Positions 35,154 to 42,502 of a DNA stretch of 64,000 nucleotides are shown here, piece by piece (the first letter of the stretch is position 1; each line of letters begins with the position of its first letter). The notes below the pieces were generated by a model. It saw only the letters and a list, made by a program, of their open reading frames with translations, ran no database searches and was not told where the DNA came from. A program made the position numbers and the translations under genes. The DNA lies in contig JAFXHU010000014.1 of NCBI GenBank assembly GCA_017533565.1, forward strand, positions 48,044 through 112,043. The letters run 5' to 3'. Source of the DNA: Clostridia bacterium. Its GTDB lineage: Bacteria > Bacillota > Clostridia > Oscillospirales > CAG-272.

Positions 35154-38100
35154 TTAGTTATTTGAGGTAGATGCGGGGTTTTCGGGATTGTAAAGCATAG
35201 GAGGCTCCTTCTCGTCCTCGGACGGTGTCCAAAGTCCGGAGTGCTTGAACTCCTCACGCTTTCTCGTAATCTCGGTATTGATTGCGTCGATGTAGCCGCG
35301 CATTGCATCAACGGGGTTAGCGTTTTCGTTTACAACGTCGAAGAATGCAAACTGCATATAACGGTTGATGATGTAAGAGCCGGGATAGTTAACGATGGAG
35401 GACATATGATCCATCTGGTTCATAATAGCCTTCTTTTCCTTTGCGGTCCAAGAAAGGTTATTTATTGCCTTGAGGTTTGCGGTTTCGTACTTTGCAGAGG
35501 GACCGATAAGGGCAACCATTCTGTTACCGTACTCCGCCTGTGCCTCCTCGGAGGTTTGCCACTGTACAAACTGCCAAGCGGGGAGAAGGTTTTCGCCGAC
35601 GCCGTTAAGGATAACGGTTGCGCTTACACCCGCGAGGGAGTCGTAGTTGAAGCTTCCGTCCGCCCTTTGCGAGCCGGGAAGCGAGCAGAATTCCCAAAGA
35701 CCCTCAATTTCGGTTGCATATACGACAAGCTGGTTATAAACGCTCGCGTAATCTCCGATAATGATGGGCATTTCACCCGTTCTGAAACGGTTTGCCGCAT
35801 CGTAGGATACGGGGAACGAGTAGTCGGTATAAAGCTTTGTAGTAAACCTGAACGCCTCGAGAGCAACGTTGCTGTCAAGTGCAATCTTTGCGCCCGCATA
35901 CTTACTGTCATACCAATCCTCGGTGTACATCCACATGCTTCCGCCCTTCTGATAAATCATAAAGTCGAGTGCGGAGAGGTAGGAAACACCGATATTCATA
36001 TTGTTAGCCTGAAGAACATTGAGTATAGAGATCATTTCGTCCCAGGATTCGGGGACCTCGACGCCAAGCTCCGCAAGGACGTCCATTCGGTAGAACATCA
36101 TTGCAAAGGACATCGTCTGCGGCACGCCGTAGGAAACGTCGAGCAGAGTAATGGTGTCGAGTGCAGCCTGCGAGAATACCTCGTCGGGGGCAACAAACTC
36201 GTCGTACGGACGGGAAACAAAGCTGGGAGTTTCGCCAACACGCTCCTCTGTGGTGGTTACGTAGCCGTCTGCCGTCTTGTAGGTATAGTAGGTGGTTGAG
36301 AATACTGCGTTATCCTCGTCGGTCCACTTATCGGTCGTCTTTGCATTTCCGCTCATACCGACGACGGCATCGCGGATTGCGTAGTTAATAACGTCGGATG
36401 CGCCAAGACCGATGTAAACGTCGGGACCCTTTCCCGAAAGGATAGAGGGCAACAGCGTTCCCGCGGTAACGAGCTTCAACGCTACGGCGTTACCCGTGCT
36501 GTCGGTATAGCTTCCGTATGCGTCGATCATAGTACGCCAAATCTGCGACTGGTCACGGCCGTATGCGAGCCATACGTCGATGGTAACGGTGTTCTCGTCG
36601 GGAATCGTGGTAAGACCCATCTGGTCGTATTCAACGAAGAAGGAATTGAAGAACGCGCAAATTTCAAACCAAATGGTCTTATACCAGGGAGCGTTTGCTC
36701 TCGGGAGGTTATCGCCGCTTACCTTTGCATTTCCGCCCGCGCCAGCGGAGGTGGGCGTAATCCAAATGTTATCTACGATAATCGTGCTGCTCTTCGAATC
36801 GTTAATCCAAGTACCGAGAGTACCGAGATAGGATTTGAAGGTCGTCATATTGCGGGCGATGTCCTCGCCGTAATCCTCGCCCATAGTGTGAAGGAGGATT
36901 GCAACCGTTTCAAGGGTTGCGGTGTGCGAGCCGCTCGTTCCGCAAAGAGCCTCCAGCTCATCCTTGATATTCATAAGCTCCTTACCGCTTTCAAGAAGGG
37001 TAACGAGAACGTCGGGCATTACGTTGATGAAGTCGTAGTCTCTGTTCTTATCAGGCTCCGAGCCGGTAAGCTGGAGAATACGGAGGTAGCAAGCGTTTAC
37101 GTCCTCAAGCACAGACTCCGCACGCTGGATAAGGTCCTTCAGCGTACCGAGAGAGCATTCAAGGTAGAGGGTGTACTCGTAGCCCTCCTCGAAATAGAAC
37201 ATAAACTCGGTGTCACCCGAGGTAACGTAGGTGGATTGCCACTTTTTATTGTACTGGAATTCCGCATCGTACGCCTCGCTGAAGGGGGCAACGGGAGTTC
37301 CGTCGGAAAGTCCGTAGCCGTACTCCTCGCTTCCGCCCGCAAGCTTAATTGCGCGGCAGACGTACATACCCTCGAGCGCGCTTTGCTTATAACGCATTGC
37401 GATGTTATAGAAGCCCGTTTCGGTTACGCGGAAGTTGTAGGCAGCCCACTGTCCCACGGAGCTGTAGCTGTTTTCGCCGATAACGTTGTAAAGCTGGCAG
37501 CTTGCGTCAACGGGAGTGGTGATTGCGGAGGTATTGTCGTTGGTGGGAGTTACCGAGGAGTCGGAGATTTTGTCGGGGAACTCCGCACGAAGCTCGATAA
37601 CGCTTCCGCCGTTTGCGGGCTTAAGGATTCCGCCGTCCTTCTCCTTGTACTTTTCAAGATACTCCTCGTAGGTGGGAATAGAGGAGCCGGAATCCGACGC
37701 GGGAATGAGCGTGATGGACTTTATAATCATCGGCTCGCGCTCCGCCTCTATCGTAATGGTACGGGTACCCGAAGCCATATAGAATGCGAAGTAATCGGTG
37801 TAGTAGCCGGTCGAATCCTGTACTATGTAGGTATTCCACTTTGAAGCGGTAACGGCGGTAGATGCCATAGAGTTACCGTTTATATCCTTCGAAAGGGTGT
37901 AGCGGGTGGTGGTTTTTACACCGTCAACAACGCTTTCGACAATCTTGAAATAGCCGTCGGCATTGTTGTAATAGTTAACCGCGTAGGAGTTTTCCGCGCC
38001 GGGAGCAGGCTCGGTAATAACCTCCACGTTATTGTACACCCAGTTTTTGTTGAGATTGATGCTGCTTACCTCGTCGAAGGGAACCTTTCCGTCGATTTTA

Positions 38101-38600
38101 AGCTTTCTCTCGATGGACGAGATAGAGCTTTCGGCGGTCGAGCAATCGTAATATTCAATTTGAATATAGTAGAAGCCCGCTTCCTCCTCCGTAAAGGTGA
38201 TGTCCCAAGACGCAGAGCCTGTTGCCGAGAGATAAACGGTGTTTGCCACGTTATCTCCGAAGTTGCTCCACGCAGCGGCGTTTTCAATCATAGAGCTCGT
38301 GCAATAGCTGCTCTCGCTTACGGGTGTGCCGCCCTCGCAGTTGAGAATATTCTCCACCTGCTTGACAGACAGCTGACTGTCAAAGCCGATGCCGTCCTTG
38401 AGATAGCTTGCAATATAGTCCTCGTAGGAAACCGTACCAACGAGCGATTGCATCTCTACGAGCGTTGAGGCGTTGTAGGGATTTTTCTCGTTGGGGTCCT
38501 CCTTAAGAGAAGCAGCAGAAGCAGTGAACCCAAGTCCGGTTGCAAGAAGCGTCACAGTAAGCAAAAGGCATATTACCTTCTCTAACAGTTTGTTCTTCAT
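35154..38600 (-). CDS. Giant extracellular solute-binding protein with carbohydrate-binding-like modules, 1148 aa
   Basis: A signal peptide (about 1-29, ending ASA) is followed by two beta-sandwich-like modules (about 115-310 and 350-490). Each is preceded by a related motif: SYEDYIASYLKDG (58-70) and TYEEYLEKYKEKDGG. A helical linker follows. A full family 1 sugar-binding protein then starts near residue 665 (TIDVWLAYGRDQSQIW) and runs to about 1130, with GKGPDVYIG, MMFYRMDVL and TGEMPIIIGDY in the expected order. Ordinary binding proteins are 400-450 residues, so over 650 residues are extra. The C-terminus has a Pro/Glu-rich tail. No lipobox is seen, so it may stay attached through the modules. 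It is the first gene of the operon, with GGAGG before the ATG. Confidence 0.88.
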   Translation of the reverse strand: MKNKLLEKVICLLLTVTLLATGLGFTASAASLKEDPNEKNPYNASTLVEMQSLVGTVSYEDYIASYLKDGIGFDSQLSVKQVENILNCEGGTPVSESSYCTSSMIENAAAWSNFGDNVANTVYLSATGSASWDITFTEEEAGFYYIQIEYYDCSTAESSISSIERKLKIDGKVPFDEVSSINLNKNWVYNNVEVITEPAPGAENSYAVNYYNNADGYFKIVESVVDGVKTTTRYTLSKDINGNSMASTAVTASKWNTYIVQDSTGYYTDYFAFYMASGTRTITIEAEREPMIIKSITLIPASDSGSSIPTYEEYLEKYKEKDGGILKPANGGSVIELRAEFPDKISDSSVTPTNDNTSAITTPVDASCQLYNVIGENSYSSVGQWAAYNFRVTETGFYNIAMRYKQSALEGMYVCRAIKLAGGSEEYGYGLSDGTPVAPFSEAYDAEFQYNKKWQSTYVTSGDTEFMFYFEEGYEYTLYLECSLGTLKDLIQRAESVLEDVNACYLRILQLTGSEPDKNRDYDFINVMPDVLVTLLESGKELMNIKDELEALCGTSGSHTATLETVAILLHTMGEDYGEDIARNMTTFKSYLGTLGTWINDSKSSTIIVDNIWITPTSAGAGGNAKVSGDNLPRANAPWYKTIWFEICAFFNSFFVEYDQMGLTTIPDENTVTIDVWLAYGRDQSQIWRTMIDAYGSYTDSTGNAVALKLVTAGTLLPSILSGKGPDVYIGLGASDVINYAIRDAVVGMSGNAKTTDKWTDEDNAVFSTTYYTYKTADGYVTTTEERVGETPSFVSRPYDEFVAPDEVFSQAALDTITLLDVSYGVPQTMSFAMMFYRMDVLAELGVEVPESWDEMISILNVLQANNMNIGVSYLSALDFMIYQKGGSMWMYTEDWYDSKYAGAKIALDSNVALEAFRFTTKLYTDYSFPVSYDAANRFRTGEMPIIIGDYASVYNQLVVYATEIEGLWEFCSLPGSQRADGSFNYDSLAGVSATVILNGVGENLLPAWQFVQWQTSEEAQAEYGNRMVALIGPSAKYETANLKAINNLSWTAKEKKAIMNQMDHMSSIVNYPGSYIINRYMQFAFFDVVNENANPVDAMRGYIDAINTEITRKREEFKHSGLWTPSEDEKEPPMLYNPENPASTSNN

Positions 38601-38640
38601 TTCTGTTTTCCTCCAAATTTGTTTCTACACAAGTGTCACA

Positions 38641-38722
38641 CGGGGTTACCCCCCGCGGTAATATCACCCTGTACCCTATGCCCGTTTTAAGAGTGCAGGA
38701 TGATACCACCGCGTTTTGCGCG
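38641..38722 (-). ncRNA. Structured 5' leader of the sugar operon (candidate cis-regulatory RNA)
   Basis: In the minus-strand transcript a 12-bp stem forms between 38712-38701 and 38666-38655 (two G-U pairs). It is capped by a second stem (38699-38691 with 38676-38668) and a loop of about 14 bases. A second hairpin CGGGG/CCCCG (38655-38651 with 38645-38641) follows, and a small CGCG/CGCG hairpin (38722-38710) overlaps the foot of the first stem. The sequence near 38650-38675 recalls the T-box AGGGTGGTACCGCG motif but lacks its exact form. Confidence 0.5.
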
Positions 38723-38739
38723 TACTTATATATATGTGA

Positions 38740-38768
38740 ATTATAACACACGCACCGAAAATTGTCAA
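38740..38768 (-). promoter_or_regulatory. Promoter of the large sugar-transport operon
   Basis: Minus strand: TTGACA (38768-38763), 17-bp spacer, TATAAT (38745-38740), a perfect consensus. Transcription would start near 38733. Confidence 0.88.
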
Positions 38769-38829
38769 TATAAGAAAATGCGCCCACCTCGGCGCGAGGC
38801 GGGAATAATAAATAAAGGAAAACGCTTTG

Positions 38830-38847
38830 TGTAAACAATTGTTTACA
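38830..38847. promoter_or_regulatory. 18-bp palindromic operator candidate
   Basis: TGTAAACAA/TTGTTTACA is a perfect dyad, centred about 105 bases upstream of the predicted transcription start of the sugar operon. Confidence 0.6.
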
Positions 38848-38883
38848 TAGTTTTTCGGTTTTCCTGCAATAGGTTAAAGTTTT

Positions 38884-38898
38884 GTAAATTAAATTTAC
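38884..38898. promoter_or_regulatory. 15-bp palindromic operator candidate, copy 1
   Basis: GTAAATT-A-AATTTAC, a perfect dyad. An identical copy lies 62 bases further upstream. AT-rich dyads of this type are used by ROK- and LacI-type sugar regulators; no regulator gene is nearby. Confidence 0.6.
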
Positions 38899-38945
38899 CT
38901 TTAAATGTGTAAAATGTGCCGTTTTTCTTTTCGAAATTAAATATT

Positions 38946-38960
38946 GTAAATTAAATTTAC
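38946..38960. promoter_or_regulatory. 15-bp palindromic operator candidate, copy 2
   Basis: Identical to 38884-38898 (GTAAATTAAATTTAC), also preceded by TTG or TTTTG and followed by C. Confidence 0.6.
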
Positions 38961-39124
38961 CGAAAAATCGGGATTTTCAGCATAAAAAAACGCAATTCGA
39001 CAAGTTTGGATATAATGCACAAAACGCCGAAGGAAATTTCTACACTCCGTTTTTTGATTACATCGGGTCGGTTGGTAAAATCGGACATAAATTTTTGAAT
39101 TTTTAAGCAAAAATACAAAAAAAG

Positions 39125-39152
39125 TCGCGCCGCAAATTTGATTGCGGCGCGA
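39125..39152 (-). terminator. Terminator of mnmA
   Basis: TCGCGCCGCAA (39125-39135) pairs perfectly with TTGCGGCGCGA (39142-39152); on the minus strand a T run follows. Confidence 0.88.
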
Positions 39153-39206
39153 AAAAACAGCTTTGTTTCGTTGGGGAGGCGGTTGATTTTAGCGGTGGGT
39201 TAGGCT

Positions 39207-40235
39207 TTAAAAATCCAAATCGATAAAGCCGCCGAAAAGGACGGTATCGCCTTCGTACGCAACAACCGACTGTCCCGGTGCTACGAGTCCGGCGGGGGTG
39301 TCCATTTCAACGCTTACCCTTCCCTCCCCGATTGAGGTTACGGTTGCGGGGGTGGGTTTTGCACCGTAACGGATTTTAACATTGGCGCGCACGCTCTGCC
39401 CAAGTGAGAGCGGAGCAAGCCCGCTGAAAACGAGGTCGGAGGCGGTAAAGCTTTTTACCGCGGGTGCTTCGGTAGAGAGAGTTATAAGGTTGCTTTTGGG
39501 GTCAATACGGCTTACGAAGGCGCGCTGTCCGAGAGAAATTCCAAGCCCTTTTCTTTGTCCGACCGTGTAGGAAATTATACCGCGATGCTTTCCGATTATT
39601 TTTCCGTTTTTATCGATGAAGCTTCCCTCGCTGAATTTGCCCAGCCTTTGCTCAAGGTATGCGCGGTAGTCGTTGTCGGGAATAAAGCATATTTCCTGGC
39701 TTTCCTTAATATTCGGCTCTACTATTCCGCGTGCCTGTGCCTTTTGCTTTACCTCGGCTTTGATTTCGTCGGCAAGAGGAAGATGCAAAATTTGAAGCAC
39801 CTCCTTTGGCAGGCGGTAAAGCATATAGGTTTGGTCCTTCGTTGCGTCTGCGGCGCGTGCAACAGCGGGTCCGTTTGGAGCTTCGACTATACGGGCGTAG
39901 TGTCCCGTCGCAATTCCGTCAAATCCGTTTTTAAGGGCGTAGTCGGCGAGAAATTTAAATTTTACCGTTTGGTTGCAGACAATGCAGGGATTTGGTGTTC
40001 TTCCGAGAGCGTATTCGCTCTCAAAATAGCTTCTTACCGTTTCGTCAAAGGCGGCGGTGCAATCAAGGGTAACAAGCTTTATTCCGAGTCGCTCGGCTGC
40101 GATTTCAGCCGCTTTCGTATCGGTATATTCGTGCATACGGAGAACTGCTCCGACAACCTCGTTGCCCCCGTCAAGGAGCTTAAGTGCCGCATAGCTGCTG
40201 TCAACTCCTCCGCTTAAGCCAAGCAAAATCTTCAA
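39207..40235 (-). CDS. mnmA: tRNA-specific 2-thiouridylase MnmA
   Basis: The 342-residue enzyme inserts sulfur at C2 of U34 in tRNAs for Lys, Glu and Gln. It shows the PP-loop GLSGGVDSS (6-14), the first catalytic cysteine in NPCIVCN (C84), the ATGHYAR segment and the second cysteine in ESQEICFIPD. It starts with TTG at 40235, backed by a strong AAGGAGGTGT site. Sulfur would come from the IscS-type desulfurase encoded upstream, so the neighbourhood is a sulfur relay. A perfect TTGACA lies at 40347-40342, but its -10 (AATACC) is weak. Confidence 0.95.
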   Translation of the reverse strand: MKILLGLSGGVDSSYAALKLLDGGNEVVGAVLRMHEYTDTKAAEIAAERLGIKLVTLDCTAAFDETVRSYFESEYALGRTPNPCIVCNQTVKFKFLADYALKNGFDGIATGHYARIVEAPNGPAVARAADATKDQTYMLYRLPKEVLQILHLPLADEIKAEVKQKAQARGIVEPNIKESQEICFIPDNDYRAYLEQRLGKFSEGSFIDKNGKIIGKHRGIISYTVGQRKGLGISLGQRAFVSRIDPKSNLITLSTEAPAVKSFTASDLVFSGLAPLSLGQSVRANVKIRYGAKPTPATVTSIGEGRVSVEMDTPAGLVAPGQSVVAYEGDTVLFGGFIDLDF

Positions 40236-40618
40236 TTTTTACACCTCCTTTATCGTCCCTTTTCTTTGTTTTATTACATTTTTTGACTTTTCCCGTTTTT
40301 TCCCGCCACCTCACCCGAGGTATTCGTCGGACTTTACAAAGTGTCAAAAGTCTTGTGCTTTTTTTAAAAAAACAACGCCGCGTGCCATACCTTTTTTAAA
40401 AATCCATAGTAGCGGATATTGAAAAATTAAGAGCCGTGTGATTTACGAAAAGCCGTAGCCGTGTGATTTACGAAAAAGCCGTAGCCGTGTGCTTTATTAA
40501 AAAACGCATTTAAATTAAAAAGCGGGCGGGAAAACAAACGGACTGCCAAAATGCAGCCCGTAAGAATACGGGTCAAGCCCGTGTGATTGCGATATTAACG
40601 GCGGGGGTTTGGGGAAAA
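40236..40618. other. 383-bp gap between iscU and mnmA
   Basis: It contains a tandem repeat (40433-40503), a CCCGTA/TACGGG hairpin (40557-40572) that may terminate iscSU, and an AT-rich mnmA leader. No credible ORF or RNA gene was seen. Confidence 0.7.
40433..40503. repeat. 25-26-bp tandem repeat, nearly three copies
   Basis: Unit GCCGTGTGATTTACGAAAA followed by GCCGTA occurs at 40433-40457 and 40458-40483. A diverged third copy (GCCGTGTGCTTTATTAAAAA) lies at 40484-40503. The units abut with no spacers. Confidence 0.8.
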
Positions 40619-41059
40619 TCAGTCCTCGTCCTCGGTGCCGTGGTGGTCGTCGTCATCGTCGGCGGGAATATCGAAGGGAACCTCCCTGCCGTTTCTTTTA
40701 AGATAGTCCGCGATTGCCATTTTGATTGCATCATCCGCAAGGACGGAGCAATGCACCTTTACGGGCGGAAGCCCCTCAAGCGCCTCCACAACGACGGCGT
40801 TGGTTATTTCAAGCGCCTCCCAGATGGTTTTGCCCTTTATAAGCTCGGTTGCCATAGACGAGGTCGCGATTGCCGCGCCGCAGCCGAAGGTTTTAAACTT
40901 TACGTCCACGATAACGTCATTTTCGTCAACGTCAAGGTAGATTCGCATTATATCGCCGCATTTTGCGTTGCCAACCGTACCAACTCCGTCGGCGTTATCA
41001 ATTTCACCCACGTTTCTCGGATGAGTAAAGTGGTCCATTACCTTTTCACTGTATTGCAT
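40619..41059 (-). CDS. iscU: Iron-sulfur cluster assembly scaffold protein (IscU/NifU N-terminal type)
   Basis: The 146-residue scaffold has all three cluster-binding cysteines, in GNAKCGDIM (C34, with D36), TFGCGAA (C60) and KVHCSVLADDA (C104). It starts with the usual YSEKVMDHFTHPRNVG. Beyond the normal end (about 125) it has a 20-residue tail rich in Asp, Glu and His (PADDDDDHH), common in clostridial NifU-like proteins. It starts one base after the iscS stop, so both are co-translated. It builds [2Fe-2S]/[4Fe-4S] clusters from IscS sulfur. Confidence 0.93.
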   Translation of the reverse strand: MQYSEKVMDHFTHPRNVGEIDNADGVGTVGNAKCGDIMRIYLDVDENDVIVDVKFKTFGCGAAIATSSMATELIKGKTIWEALEITNAVVVEALEGLPPVKVHCSVLADDAIKMAIADYLKRNGREVPFDIPADDDDDHHGTEDED

Positions 41060-41060
41060 T

Positions 41061-42248
41061 TTAATCTTCCTTTTGCTTCTTTTTATTTAAGTCCTCCCAA
41101 AGAGGGGAAAGCGCGCGAAGCCTTTCGATAATTGGCGGGAGGGTTTCGAGGATATAGTCGATGTCCTCATCGGTGGTTTCGTGGGATATGGAAAAACGGA
41201 TAGAGCCGTGTGCCTTTTCGTGCGGTACTCCGATTGCGAGAAGCACGTGAGATGCATCGAGCGAGTTTGACGAGCAGGCAGAGCCTGTCGATGCACAAAT
41301 TCCCGCCATATCAAGCCACATAAGAATGCTTTCGCCCTCTACGAACTCAAAGCCGATATTTGCGTTGCCCGCAAGCCTTTGCGTTTGGCTTCCGTTAAGC
41401 TTTGAATACGGGATTTTGGTAAGCTCGCTAATCAGGCGGTCGCGCCTTTGGCGAACAAGCTCCAGCTCGGGAATGCGAGCGTCGGCAATTTCAAGCGCGC
41501 GCGCAAGTCCGACGATATAGGGCAGATTTTCCGTACCTCCGCGGCGGCGCTTTTCCTGTCCTCCACCGTCAATAAGGTTTTCAAGGCGCACGCCCTTTTT
41601 GATATAGAGCATACCGATACCCTTCGGAGCGTGTATCTTGTGACCCGAAAGCGCAAGCATATCAACGCCGAGGGTCGAAAGGTCGATTTTTATATTTCCG
41701 ACCGCCTGTACCGCGTCGGTGAACATAAGCACACCCTTTTCGTGGGCGATTTTCGCAGCCTCCGCAACAGGCTGTACCGTTCCGATTTCGTTATTGGCAT
41801 ACATAACCGCAACGAGGGCGGTTTTCTCCGTAACCGCATCACGAAGCGCATCGAGAGAGAGGATACCCTCGCTGTCAACGTCAACGTAGGTTACGCGAAA
41901 GCCCTCCTTTTCAAGAGCGGCGCAGGTGTGAAGCACGGCGTGATGCTCAATTTTGGTGGTGACGATGTGGTCCCTTCCCTTTTTTCTCATAAGGTGCGCA
42001 GCACCCTTTATTGCCCAGTTATCGCTTTCGGTGCCGCAGGAGGTAAAATAAATCTCGTCGGGGCGGCAGTTGAACACCCTCGCAATTCTCGCGCGGGAGT
42101 CGTCGAGCAATTCCTTTGCCTCGTATCCCTTCGTATGCTGGCTTGAGGGGTTGCCCCACGCCTCGAGGAATACGGGTCGCATAGCCTCCATTACCTCCTC
42201 CGAAACGGGGGTAGTGGCTGCGTTATCCGCATATACAAATCTTGACAT
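41061..42248 (-). CDS. iscS: Cysteine desulfurase (IscS/NifS type)
   Basis: The 395-residue PLP enzyme removes sulfur from cysteine for Fe-S clusters and tRNA thiolation. Motifs: YADNAATTP at the N-terminus, EHHAVLHT, the PLP lysine in LSGHKIHAPKG and the catalytic cysteine in STGSACSS on the mobile loop. The frame opens at 42278, but the ATG at 42248 has AAAGGA and gives the standard N-terminus. It heads an iscS-iscU operon with mnmA downstream, as in many Clostridia. No IscR-type regulator gene is adjacent. Confidence 0.94.
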   Translation of the reverse strand: MSRFVYADNAATTPVSEEVMEAMRPVFLEAWGNPSSQHTKGYEAKELLDDSRARIARVFNCRPDEIYFTSCGTESDNWAIKGAAHLMRKKGRDHIVTTKIEHHAVLHTCAALEKEGFRVTYVDVDSEGILSLDALRDAVTEKTALVAVMYANNEIGTVQPVAEAAKIAHEKGVLMFTDAVQAVGNIKIDLSTLGVDMLALSGHKIHAPKGIGMLYIKKGVRLENLIDGGGQEKRRRGGTENLPYIVGLARALEIADARIPELELVRQRRDRLISELTKIPYSKLNGSQTQRLAGNANIGFEFVEGESILMWLDMAGICASTGSACSSNSLDASHVLLAIGVPHEKAHGSIRFSISHETTDEDIDYILETLPPIIERLRALSPLWEDLNKKKQKED

Positions 42249-42297
42249 TTTTATTCCTTTTGTGCCATAGCTCGGCACTTTCTTTATTTCCCGATAT

Positions 42298-42326
42298 ATT
42301 GTACACTAAAATCGTATATTTTTCAA
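42298..42326 (-). promoter_or_regulatory. Promoter of iscSU
   Basis: Minus strand: TTGAAA (42326-42321), 17-bp spacer, TACAAT (42303-42298). Confidence 0.75.
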
Positions 42327-42419
42327 CAGCTTTGAATTATTTTACGCCGCATAAATGTTAATTTTCTATGAACAACGGGATAAATCACCGCATTTTTGGG
42401 ACAAAGTAAATTCCGCACC

Positions 42420-42448
42420 TTGACAAAGGGTTATAATTTTATTATACT
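42420..42448 (+). promoter_or_regulatory. Promoter of the ROK glucokinase gene
   Basis: TTGACA (42420-42425), 17-bp spacer, TATACT (42443-42448). Confidence 0.85.
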
Positions 42449-42502
42449 TTAACTAAAATAAACACGCAGCCGCGCACGGGCGCGACTGTCAAGGAGGATA
42501 AT

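Larger units (their letters stand above)
38601..39206. other. 606-bp control region of the sugar operon and mnmA terminator
   Basis: From the gene outward: a 130-base structured leader (38604-38733), a consensus promoter (38740-38768), a cre-like AAAACGCTTT (38819-38828), three perfect palindromes (38830-38847, 38884-38898, 38946-38960), about 160 bases of AT-rich sequence without clear features, and the mnmA terminator (39125-39152). No credible ORF. Confidence 0.8.

Noticed and set aside
35241-37844. Long plus-strand ORFs (352 and 318 aa) opposite the solute-binding protein gene
   Set aside because: They mirror the codon pattern of the real gene, with no start signals or domains.
38641-38712. 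T-box riboswitch before the sugar operon
   Set aside because: Only a partial likeness to the AGGGTGGTACCGCG core is present; there is no specifier loop, no terminator/antiterminator pair and no amino-acid-related gene downstream.
39011-39016. Plus-strand TATAAT in the sugar operon control region
   Set aside because: No -35 box lies at a suitable distance and no plus-strand gene follows for more than 3 kb.
40433-40503. Possible CRISPR array
   Set aside because: Repeat units abut directly without unique spacers and no cas genes are present; the same applies to the 31-bp repeats at 47597-47689.
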